Below are positions 1-12,394 of a stretch of DNA of 64,000 bases, piece by piece (within the stretch, counting starts at the first letter, position 1; each line of letters starts with the position of its first letter). A program made the translations under genes and the position numbers. Below the pieces are notes generated by a model. That model saw nothing but the letters and a program-made list of their open reading frames with translations. It did not search any database and was not told the DNA's origin. The stretch comes from Cheilinus undulatus (Eukaryota > Chordata > Actinopteri > Labriformes > Labridae), in contig NC_054866.1 in assembly GCF_018320785.1 (NCBI RefSeq), positions 34,511,000 to 34,574,999 of the forward strand, read 5' to 3'.

Positions 1-1037
1 TCTCTCCATCCTGATCTCACCATTTGCGTGATCTTCCAGCAGTGCCAGCGCATCCATTGTGCAGCATTACACACAAGTGTCACTGCATTGTTTATATGCT
101 TACTCAGCAATTAGACTGATTGTTGTACACCTTGTCACAATTGATACTAATCAATCAGTGCTATCACTGCTCTATATCATTTGAAGATGAAAGTATGATA
201 TATGAACATTGTGCATACGATAGTAGGCCTAATGGCTCACTAAAGGAACACATCTATAACATTGCAGACTTGGGTGTTTATGATTACGCGGGTCTATAAG
301 TCTGATATGTGATGACATCAAATGTATGAGATGAAACTGACTTCAATTCACCACCTCATCTGCACTGCAAGTTTCCCCCATCCCACATTCTCCTGCCAAG
401 TTTATGTTTATAAATCACAACCTTTGTGTGGAAAGTGGCGTACGCCACTTTCAAGTCCTGTTTTGTGCATAAGCAAGCTTTATTAATGAGGCCCCAGGAC
501 TCTTTCTAGGCATGAATGTCATCTCTCTATATACTTTGGGATTAGACTTTGAGACATAGCAGATAGTAGGATGTTGGAGTCATAATCTGCCATAATCTAC
601 TATTAGGCTATCTATGATGGGCACTAAGAGTTAAGTTTTGTGCTGAGTATCCCTTTTTTAAAGGTGTATTATTCTACCCCTGGTCCGCACACTATTTTGA
701 GTTTGCCACAAGCAGTATAAGAAATCATAATGCTGATTGAGCAAGCTAAAGAGAAAGCAGCATTTCAGGGAAAATGTAGTAATTGAATGAAATAAAACAT
801 TAATATGATCATGGTGTTTATGTTCAAAAGCAAAGTAAAGTCTTGCCTCTGATCATCTGTCAGTACTGAATAAAACCTCTAAAAGAAACGCCAACATTTT
901 CTCTGTGCAGGAAAAACCTCTGTCTTTTGTGGAATAGGCTTTTTAACTTTGCTTAGGCTTTGATGACAAAATCAAAAACAATGAAAAAAGCAGTCAGTAG
1001 TTGCAGCGTATTGATGTGTGCTTGTGTCTTTGTGCAG
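1..1037. other. jam3 intron, no further feature seen
   Basis: AT-rich sequence ending in a splice acceptor (gtctttgtgcag) at 1037. No exon with Ig-type coding or other recognisable element was found. Confidence 0.5.
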
Positions 1038-4000
1038 TGAAACCTGTAGTGCCAAGGTGCAGTGTGCCTGAGGCTGTCACAGTTGGAACATCAACGGAGC
1101 TGCGATGTCTGGAAAATGAGGGCTTCCCCGCTCCACAGTACCGCTGGTTCCACAACAGCGAGGAGCTTCCCCAGGACCCAAAAAACAGTCCTAAGCTGGT
1201 CAACTCTTCATACAGCATCAACCCTGACACTGGAGGCCTGGTAAGAAACACAGAAGGCTCCCCCGTATTATAATCTGCCTCAGTCAGGATGTGACTCTTT
1301 AGCATCATGATACAACGTGACAGCTTATCTGATGTAAATGTGAACAGCTTAATCTGAATAAAACCTTATCCAGCCAGTGTATGACTTATAGCGGGATTAA
1401 GCCATGCGTGTAAAGATATCCTGCAAAGACGCTAAAAATAAAACTGGCATATGAAAGGAGGATCACTATGCATTGAGAGCCAAGTGGGTGTAGTTATGAG
1501 TTACTTCAGAGTATTAAAAAAGGGGTTAAAACTCATGTCCGATAGTCAACTGTCACGAACCAATTAATGACAGTCTTTAACACAGTTTAAGTCTGTCATC
1601 CTTTGGAAAAAGCCAGAAAAATGTATATACAGCAAAACATCTGCTAGTATTTTGTTGACAGTGCGATATGTCATTTCACTGATGTATATCTAAAAATATC
1701 TCCTCAGAAATTTCGAAGCGTGAGGAAGGAGGACGCAGGGGACTATTACTGCCAGGCAAAGAATGACGCTGGACATGCACAGTGCCCGCCTCAAACTATG
1801 GAAGTCTGTAAGTGTCCAAACATCTGAGTCAGCCTTTCTGAGACATTTTTGAGGAAATAGATTCATCTGAGTTTTTGTGATAAAACTTTGACTGGTGAAG
1901 AACCCGGGCAACAGTTCTTGCAGAGTTTCTCCCTTCTCAGCTGCAAAAGCTTGTAACTCCTTTAGAGCAGTCATAGGTGTCTTGATGGCCTCTCTCTCTA
2001 GTAGTCCCCTTCTTGCACAGTCACTCAGTTTGTGAGGACGGCCTGATCTAGGCAGGTGTCACACATGTGCCATATTCCTTCCATTTCTTGATGATGGATT
2101 TAACTGAATTCTAGGGCATGTTCAGTGCCTTGGAATTTTTGTATCCATCCCCTGACTTCTTAACCTGACACGGCAGATGGATTTGTTTCACACATCCATC
2201 TGGAAAACTTTCAATACTAAGCGTTTGGGAAAGGGCAGAAGATTTGAAAGAAACTCAGAGTGTGATTGGATGAACTTTCTGTCTGTCACATCTTTACGGG
2301 CCAATAAGAGCAACAAAACATGTGATGTAGCCGTGACCAAGGTGTGCATGTGCAGCTGCCGAGGCATAATGTGACCCATGACAACTATAGACAGTACACG
2401 ATTTTTGTCATTTTTGAAAAGAAAACAACTCACTGTTGTTTTTTTTTCTTCTTTTAACGAAGAAAAGTTGTCAAGTTCTGATAAAACTGGCGCTTTAGCA
2501 GCATCCATGCTAATGTCTTCTGCCATAACAGCACCAGCATCTTGTTGCTGCCTGCTTATGTCACGACTGGGGCTGCACCCGAAAGTACTGCCCCTCGTCG
2601 CTGATTGGTCCTGTCACTTTCTAACTGGGCACAGACAGTTCAGATGGGAGCTTTGCAAGATTGATTTGCCAGTGAGAAACAAGGAAACAGGCGTATCCAT
2701 CTGCTTTGCAAGGTTACTGACTTCTACTTTCAATGAACCTTTTCTCTGAGTTGCTTGGAGTGTTCTTTTGTCTTCATGGTGTAATTGTAGCCAGGGATAA
2801 TGATTAACTAGTGGCTGAAACTTCCAGACACAGGTGTCTTTATACTACAGTCACTTGAGACACATTCAGTGCACTCAGGTGATCCCCATTTCACTAATTA
2901 TGAGACTACTAGCACCAATTGGCTGGACCTCTGTTGAATTAGGTCAGTCACTTTAAAGTGGGTGAATATTTATGCATCATGTATTTTACCTTACATACTT
3001 TTATTTAATTGACATTACTTTGTAGAAATCTGTTTTCACTTTTACAATAAAGATTGTAGTGAAGTGAAGATTTTTTTTTTGTCAAAAAAGCTTAATTACA
3101 TTGACCATGATTATATTATGAAATCAATAAAAGGGTAAAACATCCAAGGGGGTGAATACTTTTTTATAGGTTTTGTACAAGCAGAGAATCCCTTACTTGA
3201 TGGAAGTATGTCTGATTCAGCTTTGGAAGGTGGCATTATGGGCCTCTTCAGTTGGTTACTGTTTGATCTTCTTCCTGATGACCAATTCTCTATGTCTTTC
3301 ATATGTTTTACTACGTCAGCCAACACAACATAAACTGAATCTCCTTATCTGCCCTATAAAAATGTGGTTGTTCTTCTAGCAATCATCATGTTTAGTCTGT
3401 CGTCTCATTTTAAAGTGTTTTTTGTCTACACATCAATGCCGTTCATCTTCTGGGTCACAGCTAGGTTTGGAAACTGTTAAATATGGGCCTAGGCAAGTTT
3501 GGGGCAAGATGATGTGTTTAGATGCAACCCTCTGCTGCTCTACCTAGGTGTGTTGCTCCAGCCTTGAGCATGTATAACTCATTAGGATATCAGTCAGACT
3601 AATATATTTACCTCCGCCAAGGAGGTTATGTGATCGGCAGGGTTTGTTAGTTAGTTTGTTAGTTAGATTTTTAGCAACATAACTCAAAAAGTTATGGATG
3701 GATTTTCATGAAATTTTCAGGAAATGTCACAAATGGCATAAGGAAGAACTGATTAGATTTTGGGAATGATCCAGATCACCTTCTGGATCCAGGAATTTTT
3801 TTAAAGGATTCTGTACTATTGGGAGATAGAGCTAATGGTGGAGGTCTGTGCTCTCCAAGTGCTTTTCTAGGTACACTTGTATCTTAAAAGTTAAGTTTTA
3901 GTCTGATTAACACGAAAAATTAACTTAAACATCATGTAAATGTAGAGTGTGCCTGAATGTTACGAATGAAGTAAAGTGATCTACTTTGGTTACAAATACT

Positions 4001-6775
4001 GAGAGGTGGGCTTTGAAAGTATCTAAAATGATAAGACAGCAGTAATCCAGATTCTACACCGTGCTTCAATTAGGATTTCTATTGGGAATTAATTTAAAAA
4101 ATAAAAACAACTTTGATGTGAAATAAATCACCTATAGAAAAATAGATCCTCAGAACTTACATTTGAGGCGACACATAGACAATGTGCTTTATAAGCAGCT
4201 CCATACAGAAAATTCCCAGCCTATAGGTTGGTAGAAATACATCCTCAGACCTTACATTTGAGACTGAACACAGACAAATAATCTGCTTTATCAGCACATC
4301 CACACAGAAAAGTCCCAGCTGGCCTCGTCAGCTTTGAACCCAGGACCTTTTTTACAGCAAAATGACATTTTGAACCACTAAGCAACCTCACAGTTGACAG
4401 CGAGCACAAAAGGGTAATGAATTCAGGAGATGAGAAGAGACAACGGTGCAGCTGCCCTGACAAGTTCAAGTGTTTTTTTTTTTTAGTTGTAGAAGATATG
4501 ATATGAAAAGTGGCTTTATACAGCAAACATAAAATTAAATGAAAAGCATGGTGGTCTGGATTTAACTGTTAATGCTTCAGAATGCTTGAATATTTCATAA
4601 GCACAAATTCTTATATCAAGTTATGTTGGCCATAAGAGACCAGCCAATATGCTTCAATCAGAATTAAGTGAGTGATATCATAATGCTGCTGTGCCACTGG
4701 AAATCAGCTACCTACCTACCTACTCTGAAAATGGATAAATGTTTGTAACAGAAAAAGACCACCAGGCTGCAGGCTGTTTGTTGCAGAAGAAAGCCAAATT
4801 GAATTTAAGGATAGAATAACAAGAGAAGCAGTTCTCCTTATTCCTGGGGTATCTACTGTACCTACAAATGCAGGTGGAACTTTGGGTACAGTAATAACAA
4901 AAACACTTTGGACCAATGACTTACTAAAGTAACTTAGCCAACAGCAGCTGTTTTTCAAAGGAATAAGTCTACAATTGGGGAAGTACTAATTCATTTTTTT
5001 AAAGTCAGGCATCCAGCTGAATGTTATTATAAGCTGAGAGTTATAGCAAAGTTCTATTTTCTGTTATGGCCGATACCTGTTGCTCTGTTTATGGTGCTAA
5101 TTATAGGACAAAGTAAAACGTGTATCTAACAACAGTGTTCCAAACAAGCTGTTCAGTGACTATATGCCTTAGATGTGTGAATCTTTTTTATTAATTTAAT
5201 GTTGATTGTTTATGCTGAATTCAAGATTTACCAAACTGAAGAGCTGACCTAGTGAATCATGCATAATAAAATAATTCACACATTTACAGAGGAACTAGTA
5301 GGTGAAATAAGTATTTCAGCAAATCCCACTAACTAAATAAAGAAAGACTAAACCTCTGACTGGGTTCTACATCTTCTCTGAAGTATTTAAGGTTGCGTCC
5401 AAACTCCTTTACCTAAACACAGTCATCCCTACTGCCAAGCAAATACTGATACGTATTTAATAAAGTCAGCTAAATATACCTGTATAGGTTATCTGAGGTC
5501 ATTTCCACATTAGGTATTCAGAAAAAGAATGATAGTTTTTTTTCTCATTTGAGTTGTAAATGATTATGTTAACATATTTAAACTCCAAATCACTCTTATG
5601 ATCAAGATTAGCATGCCATTAATATGCAACATCCCATTTAGATGGAAAAGACCAGAAGCAGCACCCACATTTCACGCAAAGCATCATGTCAGCTAGGAAT
5701 AAGGTGGATAAATTAAAAAAGCTTTATGTTTATTTTCTACTTTGTTTCTGCCATCATAATATACAAGTTATTTATGAAAATCTCCTTAGAATGGCAAGTT
5801 TTTGGAGCCCCTGCTTTATACTCGAGGTTATAGGAAGTCGGTGTCATTAACTATGTTTTCACTCAGTGATTAAAGTCAGTACCAAAGGCATTAAAAAACC
5901 TATACCATTTAACCCTGCTATCCTTATTTTGTTTTAAACTTCTGTCATGTTATGTAATGTAAGGTGACATGATTTGATGTGATGTTGTCTTATAATTTTA
6001 TCCCTAAATTCTAGTCTTATAAGTTTAGTCATAACCATTCTGATCTTTTATTTATTAACTATTTTTTAATTATATTTTTCCCTTTCCAATTGCATTGCTT
6101 TATTCTAATGGCTTTTCAGAACTATAATTCCTGTTTTATTCATTATATGCATTTACTCTTGTCAATCTTTTGCTTTCTGTCCTTGCCTTGATTTGAACTT
6201 AATAAAGTACCCTTACTACCAACCATTATGCTGTCTTCCAGAGATCCTGCCTTTGCCTTGTACTTTGTAAACATCTGTTTTTAAATGGGCTATATAAATA
6301 AAATCACTGTTAACATTTTTATTAGTATAATATATCATCTTTGTGTCCTGTTACAGATGATGTGGACATCCTTGGGATCTTCTTGAAAGGGTTCGGTGCG
6401 TTGGTTGTGTTTTTCTGTTTGGCTGCCTCCATCTGTCACTCCCTTAAACGAGGATGTTTTGACAAAAAAGGTCACAATGAAAACAAGTGAGTATGAACCG
6501 CTCTGATACATTGTGTTAGTCTGTGATTCCAGGCGGTATTAAGAAATTTGTTCAAAATGGCCAATGTTTCGTGTTTATTTCAGCTACAACTGGCCAGCAC
6601 AGAATAATGGAGTTGAATACGGTGATGCAGACGAGGTAAAGAAACTTCATGCACAGCTTTAAATTCCACTGTGAAAATGGTGAGGATCTTTAAATGAAGA
6701 TGTTGTTCATCATCATCATCTTTTTGTAATGCTTCACAGGGGCATTTTCGCCACAAGTCTTCATTCATCATTTGA
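1038..6775 (+). CDS. jam3: Junctional adhesion molecule 3 (JAM-C), 3' exons only
   Basis: JAM-C is an Ig-superfamily adhesion receptor of tight junctions, endothelium and germ cells. Coding exons seen: 1038-1240, 1708-1807, 6357-6486, 6584-6635 and 6740-6775 (stop), all with GT-AG borders and matching phases. Exon 1038 starts inside a Val codon, so upstream exons (signal peptide, V domain) lie outside the window. The first two exons encode the second Ig domain, with Cys in ELRCLENEG and in the F-strand motif [14 protein letters not shown]. The third encodes the membrane segment (about [18 protein letters not shown]) followed by a basic KRGCF stop-transfer. The tail ends [10 protein letters not shown], a PDZ ligand like that of JAM family members. 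JAM3 is preferred over JAM2 because of the [11 protein letters not shown] tail and the vps26b-thyn1-acad8 neighbours. Which teleost paralogue (a or b) cannot be decided here. Confidence 0.95.
1897..3175. mobile_element. Tc1/mariner-like non-autonomous element, copy 1, interrupted by a hAT-like element
   Basis: The stretches 1897-2159 and 2726-3175 match, base by base along most of their length, a second copy at 51563-52289. Shared blocks include TTGATGATGGATTTAACTGA and CACCAATTGGCTGGACCTCT. The right end reaches GTGAATACTTTTTTATAGG next to a TA. The left terminal repeat is not visible, so this copy is truncated or diverged on that side. It lies in the jam3 intron just after exon 1708-1807. 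Superfamily is inferred from the TA target and terminal repeats of copy 2. Confidence 0.7.
2160..2717. mobile_element. hAT-like MITE nested in the Tc1-like copy
   Basis: Flanked by the direct repeat CTGACTTCT (2152-2160 and 2717-2725), of which 8 bp is the usual hAT target duplication. Its ends are inverted: left TAACCTGACACGGCAGATGG, and the right end reversed reads TAACCTTGCAAAGCAGATGG. The uninterrupted copy at 51563-52289 has exactly the flanking sequence without this block, giving an empty site. No transposase reading frame; the open frames inside are short and unrecognised. Confidence 0.8.
3611..3870 (+). repeat. Dispersed repeat of the CTCCGCCAAGGAGGTTATG type
   Basis: Begins CCTCCGCCAAGGAGGTTATG and ends GGAGGTCTGTGCTCTCC followed by AAGTGCTTTTCTAG, with the internal phrase AACATAACTCAAAAAGTTAT. 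I recognise this as an interspersed element common in fish and other animals. No coding capacity. Confidence 0.65.
4141..4330. repeat. Diverged tandem duplication, about 95-bp period
   Basis: Two units begin AATAGATCCTCAGAACTTAC (4141) and AATACATCCTCAGACCTTAC (4236). Both run through CATTTGAG, CTTTAT-AGCA and CACAGAAAA-TCCCAGC. The downstream text (CTTTGAACCCAGGACC) resembles the reverse complement of a tRNA-like B-box tail, so a SINE-derived origin is possible. Confidence 0.6.
4331..6356. other. Remainder of jam3 intron before the membrane exon
   Basis: AT-rich intronic sequence with no recognised element or exon. It ends in the acceptor gtcctgttacag at 6356. Confidence 0.5.
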
Positions 6776-7856
6776 CAGCCAAGATGGAGGAAGAGGTGGA
6801 AGAAGACAGACATTAAACTGCTGAGGTTAGCTTGCTACAGTGTTGCTCCAGGTAGGAAAATGTGAGGTGTAAAACAAGGCACATTATTCTCTAATGCACA
6901 TCAAATTCAAATCAACCGACTTGCCAAAGTAATTTTAATATCATTTCGTAGCACTCTTTCATGTTTTTATAATATTGTAGCATTTTTTAAATGTACACAT
7001 TTCTGTTAGTGACATATTCCATTTAAATCATTATTTTTTAAAACCTTTTGTCTTCACTCAGTTTTTCACCGTTGTTTTTTAGTAGCAACCCTTTCAAAGC
7101 TGTGGATTTTGATATTGGGCTCATGGTGTCATTACAAAAGATGCTGGAAGCTACATTCCTTTACTGTTTTTGGACAAATCCTCTTTTATAACTTTTTACT
7201 GAATACACTGAAATTGTTTTACAGAATTACTTTACATTGTCTACGTTGGTAAGATAACCATGTTCAGATTAAGTTTCACATGGGGAAGAGTTGAAACCTG
7301 TTTTTGTATATACTGTAGTTGAACAGGCAATAAGCAGCAGACTGTAAACGGCTGATCAGCTCGGACTCCTAAGGCACAATTTATCAGCCTTTCTTATAAT
7401 AATAGATGATAACTAGTATGTATGAGTGCAGAGTAACCTTTGAATTTGAATACCTTATATCCAACTATGCTGCAGAGTCAATATGTACCATAAAGGTGGT
7501 GAAGTATGATTTTTAGAGTGCTGTTTCTGTGTATAAGTGACCTTCTGTGCTTTACTAATTATTTTCTGAGTATAGGACATATTGTCCAGTTTTGACTCAG
7601 TATTTAATGTACATAATTACATACAGTTTTTGATCTTTTCATTTTCTTACATTACGCACCATACCTTAGTGTAAATACGCAATGATGCCGTTTGTTGAAA
7701 ATCAATTTACAGTATTAACTGTTCAGTGTGTTTCTGCAGTGTTGAGACTGTCTTTCAAACATTAGTGTCAAGGATTTGTGTAACAACTCAGGAACTGTTG
7801 TAAATGTCCACTGTTTATTTGATATTAAGGCTCTCTGTTCATGTTATTTTGTTACT

Positions 7857-7862
7857 ATTAAA
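7857..7862 (+). terminator. Likely jam3 poly(A) signal (ATTAAA)
   Basis: ATTAAA is followed within about 20-40 bp by GT-rich sequence (TGTTGTGGAGCGTTTTGTTC), the usual downstream element. This would give jam3 a 3' UTR of about 1.1 kb. An AATAAA at 8061-8066 is an alternative. Confidence 0.55.
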
Positions 7863-7899
7863 AACATTTGAACTGTAAATGTTGTGGAGCGTTTTGTTC

Positions 7900-10430
7900 A
7901 TTATGATAAAATATTATCAAATTTCATCTATGTTATATGGTTTTAAGTTAAATTAAAAAGATTTCTCACAAATATCTTTACCTCCACCCTTAAAACTCCT
8001 ATTAGGAGTTTTAATTCAGTTGTGAAATTAATATTAGTGCTCTTTGTGAGTTACAAATGCAATAAAGACCTACAGCAATTTACTGTTTTTGTATAGCCAG
8101 TTTTAAACCTTACAAGTCCACGATCATGTAGGTGTGACATCATCATGCGCTTTTTTATCACGTGATGGGATGAGTATGGAGTTACATTCTGGATTGCAAT
8201 CACTTTGTTTGGAAAGAGCAATTTTTTAGGCCCTCTCTGTTGTTTGATGTCAATAAGCCAATTAAAAAGCAAACATGATCATTTGAATGTTAGAAGAATC
8301 AATTTCACACATGGGGTAGTGTTTTATATTGTACAGGACTGTCATTTTTCAAGTATTTTACCTTATATTTTTACTTTCTGCAAATCATTAATTAGATTAA
8401 AATGCAGTCAATGTAATTTAATTGTATTTGTGTTCATAAATATTATACAGTGGGACAGTTAAAAATAATAAAAAGAAACCTCATATGTATATAATTGTAT
8501 TTTTCTGCTTTTAGCTTAATTTTGGCTCACTTAAACATATTTGCTGTCAAATGTTTTATTTGAGCAGTTTCAGGCATTATACCGTCATACACCATAAGTG
8601 TACAGTGAAATAGTTTCAATGTGCTCTTCTTTTTTAAACAAAAGTAAAATAGACAGCAAACAATACAGCCAATGACAGTAAACATCCTCCGAACTGTGAA
8701 CACCAGATGTAGACTGAATTAAATACATAAATAAATAATTTATAAAAATAAAGAAAGAAAGATAAAAAAATTATTTAATGAGAAAATATGAAAATCATTA
8801 TGGCAGAATAAGAGAAATTAGGGAAGAAGATGACCCCCACCCACCAATCCAACTGTCTTTACTACTAGTTGGTTTGTAATGCTGAATTGAAGATACTTAA
8901 ACATATTTGTATGTTTAATTTACACTGCTTTGGAAACCCTCCATTTGATATATATCATTTTGTCCCTTTTGGGATAGGCTTACCACATTTTTGTTTTGGT
9001 GTTTTTGGAGCTCCTTTATCTAATACATTACATTAAAGTTAAAAATAGTTTCCAGTTCAAAAAGTTGAGGTTGTGCTGACAAAAACATGAGCATGGTAAA
9101 CATTTTCTGAGTGGTTTATGTAGTCAAAAAGAAAAGTGTTGACAAAATGGCAAAAATAGGACTTCAAATGGTTAATGCCTGAAACCGCTGCTATGGGATA
9201 GGTACCAGAAAGTGAGCTAAACCGCTGAAGAAGCCTCTTAAGTAAAGATGCTTGGAGAGATACATTTAAAGTAGTTTTAATGTGTCTCATCTCCATATAT
9301 GGGGGGGGGGGGTCTTTATAATAACACAGCTGTAGCTTCCCAAAGCTCTCTTTCATTCATGTGTTTTGCTTGTTGGTGTAAGAAGGTATCAGTATCAACA
9401 CCTTTCCATATATATATTTTTGTCATAAAGGTGCTATTTATACACAATCTTAAAGGACCTGTGAGAAAATGTTTGTGGCACTCCTTGGACAAAGTGATTC
9501 CTCTTTGATATGATAACACAAACATTTGCTTTGGAAACTTAAAAGCAGTGATTCTTAGGTATATTTTAATTTATCCTCTCTGCCACCTACCCCCAATGGC
9601 AATTACAAGCATTCAAACTTACAACAAAGCTATAATAAATGTTGCTAAAGATCTTGTATTTCTTTTGATAGTCTAAAAGAGGGATCATGGTTCCTTTTGG
9701 TCCATTTCATGAGCACATAAAAACTCCTCATAGGAGATTTAAACTGACTGTATCATTGTGTTTATGTGAACACATACTAATATACTGAAATTACACATGG
9801 TCTGTCAAATGTGAGCTCTTTATCACCTAAATCTTTACTAGTTACTGATCTAATATCAGATGATACTGACTTACTTTGCCCTGCTGAAACCTACTGCACA
9901 GGCAGTGTCATGCAATTACTTTTATTGCTTCCTCATATGTCATCAGCATGATTGACTTTATATTACTGGGACTTTAGGCTGCAATGGGAACACAGACAAT
10001 GGGCAACAGGAATCATTTAGTTCCTTGAATAAAAGTTACAGGATACAAACGTTTGGTTGAACAAGTACCTTGTATTATGTGTCTTGGCCTGGATGTGCAG
10101 CCTCTGGATATTTGGAAATGTAACCCAAACAGGAACTGTGCCCACATTATTGCCCATACTTTGATGATTTATTCAAAAAGCTTAGTTTGTACATTGCAGT
10201 AGACTTTTTTTTGCATGCATGCTCTCCAGTGAGGAAGACTTCGATGTGCAGCTTGCAACTTTTGGAGATGATATAGCTGAGCTTAGCTGGGATGTCATGA
10301 GGACATCATAATATTCACTGTGTTGCTGCACCTTGCTCTGATCAAGCTGTTTTCTTCACTTTGGCAATCCACTGCAATGCAATTCTTGAGGTAGCTCTAA
10401 GTATTTGTTGTCATTCCAGCATCTTTTATC
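7900..10430. other. jam3-vps26b intergenic region, left part
   Basis: AT-rich DNA with a 12-G run near 9300 and no conserved reading frame. Short open frames here lack any family resemblance. Confidence 0.45.
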
Positions 10431-10439
10431 ACTCAGTCT

Positions 10440-11095
10440 ATCACATCCTGCATGATACCCAGATACTATAACTCACGGCAGTGTTGTCAGATTTCTAGAG
10501 CGTACATGAAACTTCAAATCAAACTTTCTATCGCTATACTTTAACAGGTGCATCATTGAACGGCTTTTAAGGACAGACTCCAGGGGTTTGTGGTCAGCTG
10601 TGTCAATGTGAGCATACCTTTCTCTGAAATCCTCTAGGGCTTTAGATGCACAGAATATCCTTCTTGGAAAAAAGCATGTATCTAGGCCATGATATGACAC
10701 ATGATGAGCCTGTTTGAGGAGCAGCTTAAAACTAAGGACAGGAGCATTTATCACGGCTGGTTTCAGCCTCATATTTGTGCTCATTTCACCTGCCAGTCAA
10801 CATCTTTTACAGGGCTGCACTCAGTTTGTCATGCCAAGCAGCCTTTGTAGCACTGCTTTGTTCTCATGTGGCAGCTTCTCTACCTTTTCTATTATTGCTA
10901 GCCAATTAGTGTCATCTGCCTTTACTCCTTTATGCAGAATCACAAAGCTTAGAGGCTTCATGGTGTCAGCTTTACGCTATCTTGTCTTTGTTGAGCCCTA
11001 CGCCAAGCTCTTTAGCCCTCTGCAGCTCCTAAAGGACGTCACATGCTCCTGCTGAGATGTTGCTGCAAATATCATGTCATCTTTGTGGGGTGCGA
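10440..11095 (-). mobile_element. Decayed Ty3/gypsy-type retroelement pol fragment (RT to RNase H)
   Basis: Read on the - strand, an open frame at 10473-10784 contains motifs typical of a gypsy RNase H domain: an FCASKAL block (usually YASRAL), RYAHI, then TADHKPLESVL followed by a YSDRKFDLKF block. Upstream, around 10820-11095, translated pieces resemble the C-terminal RT region (DDMIFAA, ELGVGLNKDKI, LQRLLGMTN). Stops and frameshifts break it and no LTRs were seen, so it is a dead fragment. Confidence 0.65.
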
Positions 11096-11099
11096 ATGC

Positions 11100-12392
11100 G
11101 TACTGACTGCCAATGCAGCAGAAAGAAAAAACATCAGGAGCCTTCATTCTCTCACTCTGGTTCAGGGCACACAATTGCGATCATGGGGAAGAAGACAGTC
11201 ATTGACACCCTCCACGAGAATCCACATAAGTTCACAAGTGAAAGGGCAGGCTGTTGTCAGAGTGCTGTATCAAAGCATATTCATGGAAAGTTAAGTGAGG
11301 TAGGAAAAGGTGCACAAGCAACAGGGATGAGCAGAACCTTCAGACAAAGCAGATTCAATAACCAAAAAGAGCTTCAAAAGGAGTGGACTAGCTGGAGTGG
11401 CTGGAGGCAGTGGATCAAGAGCCAGGGCACACAGAGGGGTCCAGGACATGGGCTATAAGTGTTGTGTTCCTAGTGTCGAGCACTCCTGAACCACAGAAGT
11501 CATGAGCATCTCACCTGGGCAAAGGAGAAAAAGAACTGGAGTTGCTTAGGGGTCCAAAATCCTATTTTCAGATGCAAGAAATTTCTGAGTTTCTTTTAGA
11601 AATCTCAGAGTCTGGAGGAAGATCAGAAAGGCACACTATCCTAGCTGCTCCAGGTTCAGTATTTTCAGTTTTCACAGTCAGTGATGGTTTGAGGTGCCAT
11701 GTCATCTGCTGGTGTTGGTCCACTGTGCTTTATCAAGTCCAGAGTCAACGCTGTCAGCTGTTTATCAAGAAATTTAGAGCACATCATATTTCTGTCTGCT
11801 GAGTAGCTTTATGAAGATACTGATTTCCTTTTCCAGCAGGACTTGGTACCTGCTCGCAGTGAAGCCAAAACTACCTGAAACTGGTCTGCTGAACATGGTG
11901 TTACTGTCTTTGATTGGCCAGCCAACTCACCTGACCTGAACCCCATTGAGAATGTCAAGAGGAGGATGAGAGACACCTGACTCAACAACACAAACCAGCT
12001 GAAGGCTGCTATCAGAGAAACCCGTGCTTCATAACAACCCCAGCAGTGCCACAGACTGACTGGCTGCACAGCAGAGATGAAGTATTTTGAGAAAAAGATC
12101 ACCAACCATGAGTGCATGAATAAGAATGAGAATTCTCCAGAAGGTCAATGTTTCTGTAATATAAATTTTTTGGACTGATTTATTAAATTATATTCTAATA
12201 TTCTAAGATTAAGGATATGTTATTTTTGTTCTTGTGAGCTGTACACTATAATCATCAACATTTAAACAATAAAGTCTTAAAATATTTCACTTTGTAATGA
12301 TGAACCACAAAGAGGTTTAACTGCTTAAGTAAATCATAGGGGGGTAAAAAAGAACTTTTTCCATGATATTTTAATTTTTTGAGATGCACCTG
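11100..12392 (+). mobile_element. Degenerate Tc1-like transposon with transposase pseudogene
   Basis: A frame from the ATG at 11183 shows an N-terminal Tc1-like transposase part, including AGCCQSAVSKHIHGKL. Near 11900-12120 come the C-terminal signatures GVTVFDWPANSPDLNPIE and PQQCHRL. Stops and frameshifts separate them, so no functional enzyme remains. The right end GAGATGCACCTG (12381-12392) is followed by a TA, as expected for this superfamily. I could not find a matching left terminal repeat; it may be lost where the element meets the gypsy fragment. Confidence 0.85.
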
Positions 12393-12394
12393 TA

